Below, piece by piece: positions 1-10,521 of a DNA stretch of 64,000 bases. A program made the translations under genes and the position numbers. Each line of letters starts with the position of its first letter. Position 1 is the stretch's first letter. Below the pieces are notes generated by a model that had not been told where the DNA came from, ran no database searches, and was given only the letters and a program-made list of their open reading frames with translations. Location of the stretch: contig JAZHRO010000024.1 in the NCBI GenBank assembly GCA_037157565.1, positions 11,724,501-11,788,500 of the forward strand. The letters are read 5' to 3'. This stretch comes from Thalassia testudinum (taxonomy: Eukaryota; Streptophyta; Magnoliopsida; Alismatales; Hydrocharitaceae).

Positions 1-1246
1 TATTTTGAAAAAAATTACAAAGCCAAAAATACAAAAAAAAATAAAAAAAACACAAATTACAAAAATATAATAAGGGACATGAACTCTATTGTTGAGGGAG
101 AACTCCATTCTGAGGAGAGAAAAGAATTTGTGAAAGAAATATAAGTGTTTAACTATGATCTTCTAGCTAAAAGCAAAAATAGAATAAATGTTTATGGACT
201 TTCAACCTTTGCTGGTTTGACTTTCTAGGCCACTATAGCCTGATTCTCTCAGGCTTTGACTTAATACACTTTGAGCTTTGACAAGATAGACCACAATCTC
301 TCCTAACTTTAGGACGTATTCTTGTACCTAAGTCACCAGTACAGGATTCACTAGTTTGCTTTGACTTAGGAGTTTAAGTAACTTTGATTTAGACGACACA
401 GTGTCGGGAAAGACCTTGTGAATTTGAAATTCAACCTAATATTCATTAGGGAAGGTGGAGTCCTTACTTGTGCGTGCAGGTAGACTCTTTGTCTTAGTCT
501 TTAGTCTTGTATCTAGGAGAAGCTTTTTCCATCAAAGAACTCACCCACCAAATAAGGTGCACTCTACAAAATAAAGTTATCAGAGATATACTAACAAAAA
601 AAAAAAGTTTCAAAAAGAAAGTTCTTTAGAATAAGTCAAGTATGTTCTCCAAGTTTTGTAAATACAAAAATTCCACCAAAAATGTTTTCAGGGTTCAGTA
701 CAAATACCCTGTTCCACCAAATATTCTTTGAGCCACAAACACAATAAGAGTTGGGCTTGAGTATTCATCGTTTCTTGAGAGTCAATCCAAAAACATGAGC
801 TGAAGCTAGGACCAACCTGGACTTAAAAAGAAATGAAACCCCGGGATTGAGTTTTAGAATTCACCTGGTTAGTCCTGACTTATCACTAAGCACTGCCATA
901 ACCTCTTAGCATTCTGAGTCTCTGTAAAACCTCCTGAGTCCTGGAATTCGACTGAAAGGTTTAAATATCAAGAGTCCTTGCTAGTCGAGAGATGGTCTAT
1001 GACATATCAATCTTGAGTTCTGGTCGGTCTTCCTAAGAAAAAAGGTTCCCACAATGTCCAGACATAAACACAGTTGGTTTATCAGAAAATCTTTCAGCTT
1101 AAAGATCATCTTGAAACACTTAACTTTTTGAGAAAAAGAAAGAAGTAAAGATATCTCATCACACTTACCTTGCTGATACTTAAAATGCTTTGCACTTTAA
1201 TGAGTTGTTTGCTAAGGGACTAGAAAACCTAAGCATGGGGGTATAA
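1..1246 (+). mobile_element. 3' internal (non-coding) part of LTR retrotransposon G1
   Basis: AT-rich sequence without a convincing reading frame. It ends in a purine-rich tract (about 1231-1246, core GCATGGGGG). That tract and the words before it ('agggactag...aa') closely resemble the tract directly in front of the 3' LTRs of elements A and B further right. I therefore read this as the 3' untranslated part of a Ty3/gypsy element of the Athila/Tat kind, on the plus strand, whose 5' part lies left of the window. No protein domain supports the assignment. Confidence 0.5.
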
Positions 1247-3067
1247 TGAGTGACAACTCATCATAGCTAAATCGCCTAAGTTAAGCTAGAAACTAGGTTA
1301 AATACTATCAAATTAACACATAAAAATGGTTAAGTGTCAAAAATAGAGAAAAATACCTAAAACATCAATTATGTGTTAAAAATCCATAATTAGGTCATTA
1401 AATGAGATATTATTGTGAACAAGGTTAAATGATGATTCAAGTGCAAATTAAACACACAAATGAGTTTAAAAGTTCAAATAAAAAGTGTAATTAACTTCTT
1501 AAATTTTCAATTAAGCTTATATAAAAACTTGGATGCATTTGGACATCATTAAGGCCTTGAAATTAAAGATTTACATTTAGGTCCTTAGTACATTACATTT
1601 CATTCATTAGAAAACCTCTAGGGATTTCTTTGTAGACCATAGGGACCTATTTGCAAGCTTAAAAGGATTGTTCTGTTATGCTTTTTAACCACTTATGGAC
1701 CTACCTGCAATATTTCTACCCCTTCGTAGAGGGGTGTACCCTATAAAATCACCAAAAGAACCCCAGCCACCTGTACTTGCGCGAACACTGTTCATGCGTA
1801 AGAACTCTTGCGATCTTGGCCGTCGATCCTCTACACTCGATTTGATCTGTGGCTCAACTTGATTAGAAGCTTCGCTGACTCCATGCGTGTGATCACGACC
1901 TCACCCAGATCCCATCCAATGGTCGCTTTTTGATTTGGCAACGCACACGCCTCTCTCTTGAAATCCTCGCCGCCCCATGCCCTTTGCCATTAATCTCACC
2001 GTTACGGTGAGTGTGTGCATACTGATCTGCTACTTAAGGAGCTCCTTAGCTGTGCGCGCAAGGGATCACTCCCTCCTACATCTCTCAACGATCATTCTTC
2101 CTCTCCAGCTACTCTCCCCACCTCCCCCCATTTTCACGGCCACTGGCTGTGAAATTCACTTTCTCCCCGACTCTCCTCACCGTTAAGGACTCCTAGCACC
2201 TGAGGACAACCCTGAACTCCACTAGAGGGTTCTCACTCCGCTAGAGCATTTCCTCCCTCCTTTCTTCCTCTCCATCCACCGGGTGGAGATCTAAAGGTCC
2301 CATTCTTCCTATTAGATTAGGTTTACTGTTTTGATTAGATTAACTATAGTGCAGTTAGATAGATTAGCAGTAGAATTTAGCTGTAGATTTGAGCTGATCT
2401 GTGATGCGTGATTGTAGTCTAGCCTAGGAGTAGTTATAGCATAGATTTTCCCCTCTAATCCTTTCATATCAGAGAGGACGAGTTCATCCACACACTAATC
2501 ATGTTTTTCTCCCTCTACATGTGTCCATTTTCGCTTCTGATTTCCTCACAATTTTATTCTCAATCTACCCATTCATTTGGAGTCAAATCCCCATATCTTT
2601 GCTTTCAAGCTTTGAGATGATGATTTGGCTCAAATTCATTTTAGAGGCCTCTCACTCACTTCATTTGGTCACAAAGACCCCTGATCTGAGCTGAAAATGG
2701 AATTGGTCTACTTGATTTACTTTGAATTTGGATTTAACACAAGATCACAAGATTTTGAATCAATTGAGTTTTGACGGCTTTGATTAGGCAAATTGAGATA
2801 TCTTCGTGTAGTTTAGCTCATGGCTGTGAATCTAAGACTATCAAATTCTCCTCAGATGAGCCATGATCAGGTTTTCTCTTGATGAGGTTTTCATGGACTT
2901 AAATGTTTTGTAGAGCCAAGGAAGATCAACTATGTTGATTGGAGGCTCCACTCAGAATTCTGCTACTGTTTTCTGTGAATCTGATTTTCACCTAAGGAAT
3001 TTTCAGTATCCCTTAAGTTTTTTTAGCACAATGGGATTCAGTTGAACTGATGGGGCTAATTTCAACA
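1247..3067 (+). mobile_element. Probable 3' LTR of element G1
   Basis: Begins TGAGTGACAACTCATCATAG immediately after the polypurine tract. A good TATA box is at 1742-1749 (TATAAAAT). I place the right end at the CA at 3066-3067 because the next bases, TACATCAG, run straight into the 3' side of a hAT stop codon, so TACAT (3068-3072) would be the TSD. The left copy of the TSD is outside the window, so the right boundary is an inference; the left boundary is well supported. The LTR start resembles the starts at 39784 and 59723, which suggests related families. Confidence 0.5.
1742..1749 (+). promoter_or_regulatory. TATA box of the G1 LTR
   Basis: TATAAAAT about 495 bases into the G1 LTR, in a fitting place for an LTR promoter. 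It is followed by a C/T-rich leader. Transcription from it was not tested. Confidence 0.45.
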
Positions 3068-3071
3068 TACA

Positions 3072-3229
3072 TCAGTCGTCAGAATCATCTTCAAGATTCA
3101 ATTCATCATCGTCATCGTCATTGTCACCAGCAACTTCTTCAATCTCCTCTTCCTCTTCCTCATCATCACTACTATCCGCATACTCTTCCTCATCTTCAAT
3201 GACCATTGGAGCTTTCCCTTTTCCCTTAG
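3072..3229 (-). pseudogene. hAT transposase fragment: acidic C-terminal tail
   Basis: Read on the minus strand this is a basic stretch (AKGKGKAP) followed by a long Asp/Glu-rich run and a TGA stop (3074-3076). Plant DUF659/hAT transposases commonly end in such a Lys/Gly then acidic tail. The frame continues without shift from the fragment at 37397-39783 once element C and one copy of its CCTAC TSD are removed, with one in-frame TAG at the join. On the plus strand the same bases look like a poly-serine reading frame, which I consider an antisense shadow. Confidence 0.7.
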
Positions 3230-4117
3230 CCTACTGTTACAACCCGATCCCAGATCCCGACAGGACCCGAGACAGGCCTACCTCAGCAAATCCTAAGACC
3301 TAGTCGTCAAACGAGAAATAACCAAAAGCAGGAAGTAGTTCACATCCACACATACAATGTAACTAAGCGGAAAGAAAACAAGAGACAGTAAAAGAAACAG
3401 AGCAAATAGTCTATCAAAGTTACAGGCCATCACAACTACGATAGAGAAAGTACAGCGGAAAAGTAACTGAAACATTATTATGTAGAACAAAATACTCACT
3501 ACTACAACAGGAGCTAAGGAAAACAACAAGAAACGCAGCTAAGGCTGGGCTCGACTGGGCCCAACTCCCTCTGCAACTGGTGGTGCGGGCTGCTCAACTC
3601 CCTGACCTGAACGAGGTTATAAAATTTCCGGAGTCAGCGAATGCTGAGTAGAGTGGTAATTTAGCCATTTACATGTAATCAATTTATACAATTAAACAAC
3701 TATCCATTTTTATTTAGTTCAACCAAATACTTTTAATTTGTTGTTCCTTTATTCACTTAGATCATTTCTTGATCTGGCCTGTTCCTCACAGGAACGATCT
3801 TGATTGCAGTCTTTTCCATGATGTAGGAGGTACATGTGGTGCTCTCCTGACCGAGAGAATCCCCCGTGGTAATCCTACACCTAGTCAATCACCCTGAGGT
3901 CACGGTCGCGACGTAGCGATGACTACGGCACGCGTGATAAACGTACGGGTAGCTATCCCGCACTAGCACGCGGTCAGTCATTTTCGCAAGAAGGTACGCT
4001 TAAAGGTACAACACGGAACAGTATAGGGCATTGCCCTCTCAGAACAGGGGTCTTAGCCCTCCACAGTCTGCGTACTCTCGTCCGATTATCCCAGTTTGCC
4101 TAGTGGGCCTAACAAGA

Positions 4118-4335
4118 GTCGGTGTAGGGTGGCTAGTCCTAACGCCGAGCCCCCTGGGGTGCTAGCTCCCTCCCTACATTAAGTAGCTCACCTCGGTACC
4201 ACGTACATGAGGGCCAAATTGAGTCAGTGTAGAGTGTCTAGGCCTGACCCCGGGGCTCATCCCCATGGGCGGCTAGTACCCCTCTACACTAAAGGGACAG
4301 TGGCTCTCCTTGGTACTGTGTACACAAGGGCTAGC
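4118..4335 (-). repeat. Two-unit tandem repeat of about 105 bp with hairpins in the C LTR
   Basis: The words GTCGGTGTAGGG (4118) and GTCAGTGTAGAG (4223) open two related units. Each contains a long inverted repeat around a C/G-rich middle and then a second, shorter one around a GGTAC word. The same two-unit design occurs in every chromovirus LTR of the window (for example 35580-35780, 13000-13200, 43585-43800 and 56845-57060). Confidence 0.7.
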
Positions 4336-4575
4336 TCACTTCCCGTCTACAGGAGTTTTCCTCCTAATTCCCCGTAGGGTTCATGCTGGTATTTGTAACG
4401 ACTCGATTCCTGAGTCCCTACGAGACACGAGAATCGGACAGACTCGACTAATCCCAAGACCAAGTCGTCCAATGAGGAAGTAACCAAAAGAGCAGTAAAA
4501 TAAACCACATTCAGCATGAATATAACTAACAGTAAGGAAATACAGCAGTAAGGAAAGAAGCCACTACAGTATATA

Positions 4576-6333
4576 TGATGTAAACACATTTACACTACTT
4601 AAAATGTCTATTTATGCATGTTCTTAAGCATAGGATTGCATTTCATGATATAAATATTGCATTACATGCATCATCTTGCATTTAGAGTAGTTTGAATAAA
4701 ATGGAGGTTAATTGTCTCCTTTTATGTGCTTGGACAGGGCAAATATTTTATCGGGGCCTCGGATCAAAGATCCAACCGTATGGATATGATCAGGGTGACG
4801 ATTGGAGTTCAACGACTCCAAGATCGCCCTAATCAGGCATCCGTAGCATCAGATAGAGACCGGAGAACCCTAGAAGATCAAGGGCCAGGATGGTGTAAAT
4901 CCGCAATTCAGATGGAAAATCCGACCACACGGATGAATTCGGATCGACGATCGCAGCCGAATGACACAAAAATCGAGTCAATCCGACATCCGTGGCACCA
5001 TCTACAACTTCCAGAAGATGGACGGCCAAGATAGCACCACGTGGCGCCATCCCAGCCGCCCAATCGGCCGCAGGAGTCCTGTGAAGACCGCGCACCGTCT
5101 CCTCTCCGCCGTTGGATCTCGATCCAACGGCTGCGGTCGCTCGCGTTTAAAAACGTCCGCGCGACCATTTCGCCCGCGTAGCGGCGACGCAGCTGCGGGC
5201 GAAGCGGAGGTCGCGGGTTCGAGCCGCGGTGAGGGGGTCGAAGGCGCGGGTGAGCGGGCGCGCACGAGCGTCAGATGAAGATCCAACGGCCGCGTGCGCC
5301 CGATAGCGCCGACGCGCAATTGGACGCTCTGGTGGGCGCGCGATCGCACGCGGGCGGGCGCGCTACGCAGCGGGCGCGGACGCGATCTAAGCCGTCCGAT
5401 CTCGCGATCGGACGGCTGAGACGACGCGGACGTGCGTATGCGTTACGCGCGCAGGCCAGCCGAGCGGGCGCGCGTGGGCGCGGCGGCGACGGCGACGGCG
5501 GGGCTTTAGCGACTGTTTTATCCGTCACTAAAGACCCCTTATTTATTATTTTGAAGATGTAATGTCCATTTTGCCCCCACTCCTTGCAACTATAAAAGGA
5601 GACCCCCTCCATACGAAATTTTCATCCCTTCCTTCTCCTCTCTACCTCTCCAAAGCTCAAGAGAAGCTTGTCCCACACCCGGGATGCTTCTCGCGAGATA
5701 AAGTCCAAATTTTCGTCCCCCTTCGGAAGTGGATCCCGCGACGACGACGGCGTGCTGCTTCGTTCCCGTTCTTCTGCTTCGTCCTCCTTCGTCCCGCTTC
5801 GTTCTCCTTCGTCCAGGCGTCGTCCCGTCCGGCTCGTCCTCCAAGCGACTGTCGAGGAGGATTCTCTCTCCCTATTCTTTTTACTGCTTTCTAGTATAGA
5901 TTTACTGCTTTCTAGAGTAGTCTATTCGTCCTCCGAGCGATCGTCGAGGAGGACATTTCTCCCTCCATTCTTTTAATGCTTTCTAGAGTAATTGTTTTAT
6001 GTTTTCTAGTTGTAACGAACGAACTCTTTTATGATAAATTCCTTGTCTATTCTACATCTCATTTTGATTTCCATGTATAGTATTCTTTCTCTCTCTCTTA
6101 CTCCCTCTGTCTCTTTTATTTGTTGTAGATACTTAGATAGTTTAAATTGAATTTCTTTGTGACAAAATAAAAAGAAACGCGAAGTTTTTAAATCAAACGT
6201 TCGCCTCCCTGTGTTCGACCCGGAATTCTTTTTCGGTATAAATCTTATTTGTTGAACACGAATTCTTCGCTTTCGAACTACAACGATAGGTTTTTCCAAA
6301 ACCAAACACGTTAGCGTAGATTCTCGTTCAACA
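4576..6333 (+). repeat. 5' LTR of element A (1758 bp)
   Basis: Runs from TGATGTAAACACATTTACAC to GTTCAACA. It has a CpG-rich middle (about 5020-5510), a TATA box at 5591-5598 and C/T-rich sequence downstream. Compared with the 3' LTR it keeps about 16 bases around a CACGTG core near 5036 that the 3' LTR has lost. It lacks 5 bases at about 5180 that complete a tRNA-like A box in the other copies. Confidence 0.9.
5591..5598 (+). promoter_or_regulatory. TATA box of the A 5' LTR
   Basis: TATAAAAGG in the context CAACTATAAAAGGAG. It is conserved in all four A/B LTRs (also 11527, 24828 and 34751) and lies about 60-90 bases downstream of an inverted repeat built on GTGACGGAT/ATCCGTCAC. It is the likely core promoter of this family. 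Confidence 0.75.
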
Positions 6334-6336
6334 TTT

Positions 6337-6354
6337 TGGCGCCGTTGCCGGGGA
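6337..6354 (+). other. Primer-binding site of element A (tRNA-Asp)
   Basis: TGGCGCCGTTGCCGGGGA begins three bases after the LTR end and is complementary to the 3' end of plant tRNA-Asp including CCA. This primer is typical of Athila-group Ty3/gypsy elements. Confidence 0.88.
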
Positions 6355-6495
6355 GGCAACGCTCTTTGATTTCTCTTCGCGTTTTGTAACTTACAAATCA
6401 TTTACCTCACTTTTCTCCTTTCTTATTGTAATTGCAGGTACTCTTTCGAGACAGGCAAAAGCGGTAAATCGGAGTAAAGTGTTGTGGAAGGTTTT

Positions 6496-7490
6496 GTAAG
6501 TTATCCCCCACCTCCCACCCATTAGATTTCATTTCATCACATAATAATTCAAACATCAATCAACCTAGGTGTTCTTCTAAACTCTAAGGTTAGATTGTTT
6601 GTTGTTTGACATCCATACCCACTCCAACCCCCACATTAAAAAAAAATAATAATAAAAAAAAATCTCACAGAGGTACACAACCTCATCTGATTTTCTAACT
6701 CAACCGGTAAACCAATCTTAGGAGCCGGTACACACATCCAAACACATAATCGAGTAGAAATCAGATTGGGTAATCATTTGTGTGCCTAATTAGGTGGTGC
6801 ATCAGGCCAGTTGTTTGAGTTGTTTGGGTCGCACCACTTCAAATAAAATCAACTCATCAAGTAGCTGCCAATTAGGTTCAACTCTTAGGGATCTACCAGG
6901 CACTCCACATTCTTTTTAAACTTTAAAGGAAAATATCTTCACCTGTGCTTGCAAAACCTGGTGTGCCAATGAAACTTGATTGAAAACACCTAAAGTTGAA
7001 TCCTAAAAGCTACTAAGCAAGATTTGAACCTTAAAATTCATCACATCAAAAATAATCTTGCTTGAAAACCACTGGTTGTGCATGCACACACAAAGCAATC
7101 AATCATTAAGGGCACAACCCATTTAAAGGGCCCATCACATTCCAAAGCACATTCAAACCTAGCCCTAAATAAAACAGAGTAGACGTTGGCCTTAAGGATT
7201 GGACTCGCTCTTCAGAACTCAGAACGAGATTATTTTCGATTAGTCTGTTTCTACTGTTCAATCTGATGTCTAGCTAGGGGAGCAGAGTCAAACGATCGCG
7301 GCTGGGGGGTACACTAGGAACCGGAGGCGCAAGCCGAAGGAAGAACCTTCTCCCCAGTCCCTCCTTCTAACTGGTTGGATTGAACAGACAGAAGTAGATC
7401 GAATCGTTCCTTTATCTCAAGACGGGTTTTGAGAGTCTGTAGGTCTGTAGGCAACCCATTTAAGGACAGGTTTGATTGTTTGTATTGCAG
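6496..7490 (+). other. Probable leader intron of element A
   Basis: A GTAAGT donor at 6496 and a pyrimidine-rich acceptor ending TATTGCAG at 7489-7490 bracket 995 bases of non-coding sequence. Element B has a matching donor (GTAAGTG, 25622) and acceptor (GTGCTGCAG, 26663) at the equivalent places, with homologous sequence between. Conserved sites in two otherwise divergent elements suggest splicing that brings the reading frame close to the cap. This is inference; no transcript was available. Confidence 0.45.
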
Positions 7491-7515
7491 GGCACCTTTC
7501 TTCCTCCCGTGTCTC

Positions 7516-8286
7516 ATGAATCCTTCCACATATTTCACGCATTCCCGCTCTTTCCCTCCTGTTGTAAATTATCCTCAACATGACGATTATCCCAACTCGT
7601 ATTGTAATCGACCATCAGTTAGTTGGGATAATTCGGATTGGGGATACAATTCCGGACCCCCGTGTTTAGGGTCTAACCCTGAACACTTTGATTCTCAATT
7701 CTATCCTTCTCAGAGTTGCATCGATTATAGATCGTCCTCCTTTCATGAACAACCTAATGCGATCTACAATCAAGAAGGATACACTGATCCTTACCCATCC
7801 TCTGATTTCACTGCCTTTAGGTCATCTCCATCTTTTGAACAATCTGAAATGACCTATTATCAGGATGGGTATAACGAATCTCAATTCGTTAATTCCTCTA
7901 CATTGATGTCAAACCCGCCCAACCCTGAACCAACTCATTTGGTTCAGGTGAATCAGGTTCAAGATAAGGTTCTGGCTAACTTGAGGAATATCATTCAATC
8001 TTTAGAAGTTCAGCCAATACCTTGCATTGAGAGATTGGAGCCCCTGATTGAAATGATTGATGATTTAAACAAGTCTTTGTTGGATTGGCTCCAGGATGTT
8101 AAGGATAAGAACCCGGGTGAGTTTCTACTTGGGAAATTAGCGAAATTGAGGATGAGATTCGTGGTTGCTTTGATTCAATCTTGGAATAATTCCCAGGATG
8201 AACTCTCTTCAGGAAAGCCAATGACAGAACCCGCTCAGGCACCTGTTGGGGGGACACGTGTTACGAAGCTGACCAGATTGAATTAA
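7516..8286 (+). CDS. Element A reading frame, first part (unknown function)
   Basis: I chose the ATG at 7516, just after the probable splice acceptor; the frame is open a little further upstream but without ATG. The first half (about residues 1-150) is rich in Tyr, Ser, Asn, Pro and Phe and looks disordered. It is followed by a predicted helical part (about residues 160-230, including DKVLANLRNIIQSLE) and a Pro/Gly-rich end. No CCHC knuckle, protease or polymerase motif is visible. It occupies the place of gag in element B and may derive from a gag-like protein, but I do not recognise it. It ends at TAA 8284-8286 just after a run of six G (8248-8253). In the -1 frame the text continues without stop into the next entry, so the two parts were probably one protein. 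Confidence 0.5.
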   Translation: MNPSTYFTHSRSFPPVVNYPQHDDYPNSYCNRPSVSWDNSDWGYNSGPPCLGSNPEHFDSQFYPSQSCIDYRSSSFHEQPNAIYNQEGYTDPYPSSDFTAFRSSPSFEQSEMTYYQDGYNESQFVNSSTLMSNPPNPEPTHLVQVNQVQDKVLANLRNIIQSLEVQPIPCIERLEPLIEMIDDLNKSLLDWLQDVKDKNPGEFLLGKLAKLRMRFVVALIQSWNNSQDELSSGKPMTEPAQAPVGGTRVTKLTRLN

Positions 8287-9308
8287 AACAACCAATTAAG
8301 GATGATTTGATTTCTTCACCTGAAATCCCTGAGCCGGGTTACGAGGAAACGTATGTCTCCTTGGAACGCAAAGTGACAAATGATTTTGGGACATACATTG
8401 ATACGGATCCTGATGGTGAAGATTCAAGTTGCGAAGTCTCACACGAGTTTTCAGATAACGATTTTTGTGAGACGATTGGGCCTGAGGAATCTGATAGATC
8501 ATTTGATAGCCCAATAACTGAGGAAACTGATCTTATTAGGGCACACGATACGGATCCAGAATCGCATTTTCTGGAGGAATTAATTCAATGCCCTGATTAT
8601 CAGTTACACCCTGTTGAGCTTATTGATGATTCTAATTCTGAGATAATTAGACCCAAGTCAATTTTGATTTTGCGACATCATCTAGACTTGGAGATTTCAG
8701 ACGGGGTGATGAATATACAAGAGGTCATGGAATTTGATATGCCGAATGAGGAGGATAGGAGCTGGGAAATTCTGATTTGGGAAGTCAATTTTGGAGGAAA
8801 TGGAAGATTGAGTCGAAGGGTTCCTTTTAAACTGAAACCATCAAATCAGAACCCTTACGACATTTGTTTCGAGGATGTCAAACTCAAGCACACATTTAAC
8901 GATTATCCTTTTGAGCTTCAATTCTCTGTAACCCGACATTTTGGCCTTGGGTTGCATCCTCACAAATCGCAGGCCCGACCCCGCTTGCATTCTGATTTTA
9001 GGTTTTGGGTAATTTTTATCCAGAACCTAAGATATTCTCGATTATGGGGTGTGGGTCTGCACCACAATCTGGTCCACATCTGTGGACCTTTGCTGACAGG
9101 TCAGAGGATTCTTCTGTTCATTCTAATTCTGACCTGCACATGTGAATTCTTCATTTCTTTTCTTTGTATAGTGTGCCTAGCTGAAGGCACTAAACTCAGC
9201 ACATATACTGTTCTTTTTCATTTTCATCTCGGAGCGGACCCGATATCCACGCAATTCAGGTGCTTTCTACGCTTTTCCTCTCTATTTTATGTCTTTTTAA
9301 TACAATGA
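8254..9308 (+). CDS. Element A reading frame, second part (-1 frame, acidic, unknown)
   Basis: This frame is open from the G run at 8248-8253 to the stop at 9306-9308. It has no necessary start codon of its own and reads DTCYEADQIELKQP at its beginning, so I treat it as the continuation of the preceding frame. The first about 150 residues are strongly acidic (many Asp, Glu and Ser). The last about 60 residues overlap sequence homologous to the 3' UTR of element B and are hydrophobic, so the original protein may have ended earlier. No known domain was recognised. The shift could be a decayed homopolymer or real -1 frameshifting. Confidence 0.45.
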
Positions 9309-10521
9309 GGACATTGCATTAGATAGGCATGGGGGGATGGATATTTATCTTTGAATTCATTCGTCAGCTCCGTAGATTTGTTTTATTTTATAAAAAAAAA
9401 ATCAAAATTAGGAAAGAAAATTTTCGATCTTAAGAAATACTATATTATGTTTTGAACACAAAGACCCTTCAGGTCTTTGGACTTAATCAGCCTATGTATC
9501 CACTAAAATGTGGATTTGTTTTTCGAGTTCTCGCCAACCTGAATTTTATTATAATTGGAATAAATAAGTTTGGGTGATAAGTACACGACTTGTCAACCCG
9601 CCCTCTGATTTAAGGGAATTTTGAGTTTTAAGCATCTACACACTTTCTTTGCACTGACTTGTTGTTTGGCGATTTTAACGGAAATTGGGTAGCTAATGAA
9701 CCTTCTAGGGTGATATGGCTGGCAAGTTATCGTGGGTAACAGCCCATAGGTAGGTTGTCCAGAGCCCAGTCGCTGGACCTTTCTCTTTTTGCTGCCTTTA
9801 GGTAAATCTTAGACCAGGGAAGCCACCTACTTAAAAAAAAAAAAAAATCAAAAAAGAGAAAAGAACAAAAAGAAATAAGCCACACTTCGCCGCACGAGTA
9901 TGGCTGGCAAGTTGTCGGTGGTAACAGCTCATCGACCGGTTGTCCAGAACCCAGCTCAGAAAATGTACTAAAAATTCCCAAAACACTTAGGAAGAAGCGG
10001 AGAAGTAGAATAAACCGGGGAGATATACACTGGATTCACCCTTGTGTTGACCCCGTTAAAAAAAATAAAAGTAGGGAGAAAGCTACCGGTTGTAAAGATA
10101 CACCTTTAGGCAGAATTCTTTTTGAGGTCACCTAGAGGCGTAGAAATCCGAAGTCCGTTTTAATTGCCGGTCAACGAGTCTATCACAATCACAATAAGAT
10201 GCTTAAAACTTAGGGTTCTCATCAAATCTTGGGTGAGTTGAATGGCCGTAGAAAGCCACTCTTAAACCCTAAAATTTGAAAATCCAAAAAAAAAAAAAAA
10301 AGTAAAACAGAAAAAGAAATTTTTCTTTGAATAAGGCGAGGCTTGAGGCGGTCTGCATTTTGGCTGATACCCGGGCACTGTTGTGTCTTTGAAAGTTCAG
10401 TTCTTAAGTAGACAATTTCTTAATGATTGAAAATAACTCAGGTCCAAATAATCTAACCTAATTCTTTTATAAATAGCATATAGTTTTTGCTAGGGACTAG
10501 CAAAAGATAGGCATGGGGGTA
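9309..10521 (+). other. 3' UTR and polypurine tract of element A
   Basis: Non-coding. It opens with AATGAGGACATTGCA and a G-rich word (GGCATGGGGGGATGG, about 9328-9342), holds two diverged copies of a roughly 60 bp sequence (9714-9773 and 9899-9958), several A-runs and finally the polypurine tract GGCATGGGGGT (10510-10520) abutting the 3' LTR. The whole stretch is closely similar to 32500-33733 in element B. Confidence 0.75.

Noticed and set aside
3121..3303. Plus-strand serine-rich small protein
   Set aside because: It is the antisense of the acidic hAT C-terminal tail and runs across the C insertion border at 3235.
5002..5612. Long overlapping open frames on both strands in GC-rich DNA, repeated at 10950-11550, 24240-24770 and 34136-34670
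   Set aside because: They are parts of the A/B LTRs. Frames on all strands are open because the DNA is GC-rich, and products differ among copies by frameshifts with no domain.
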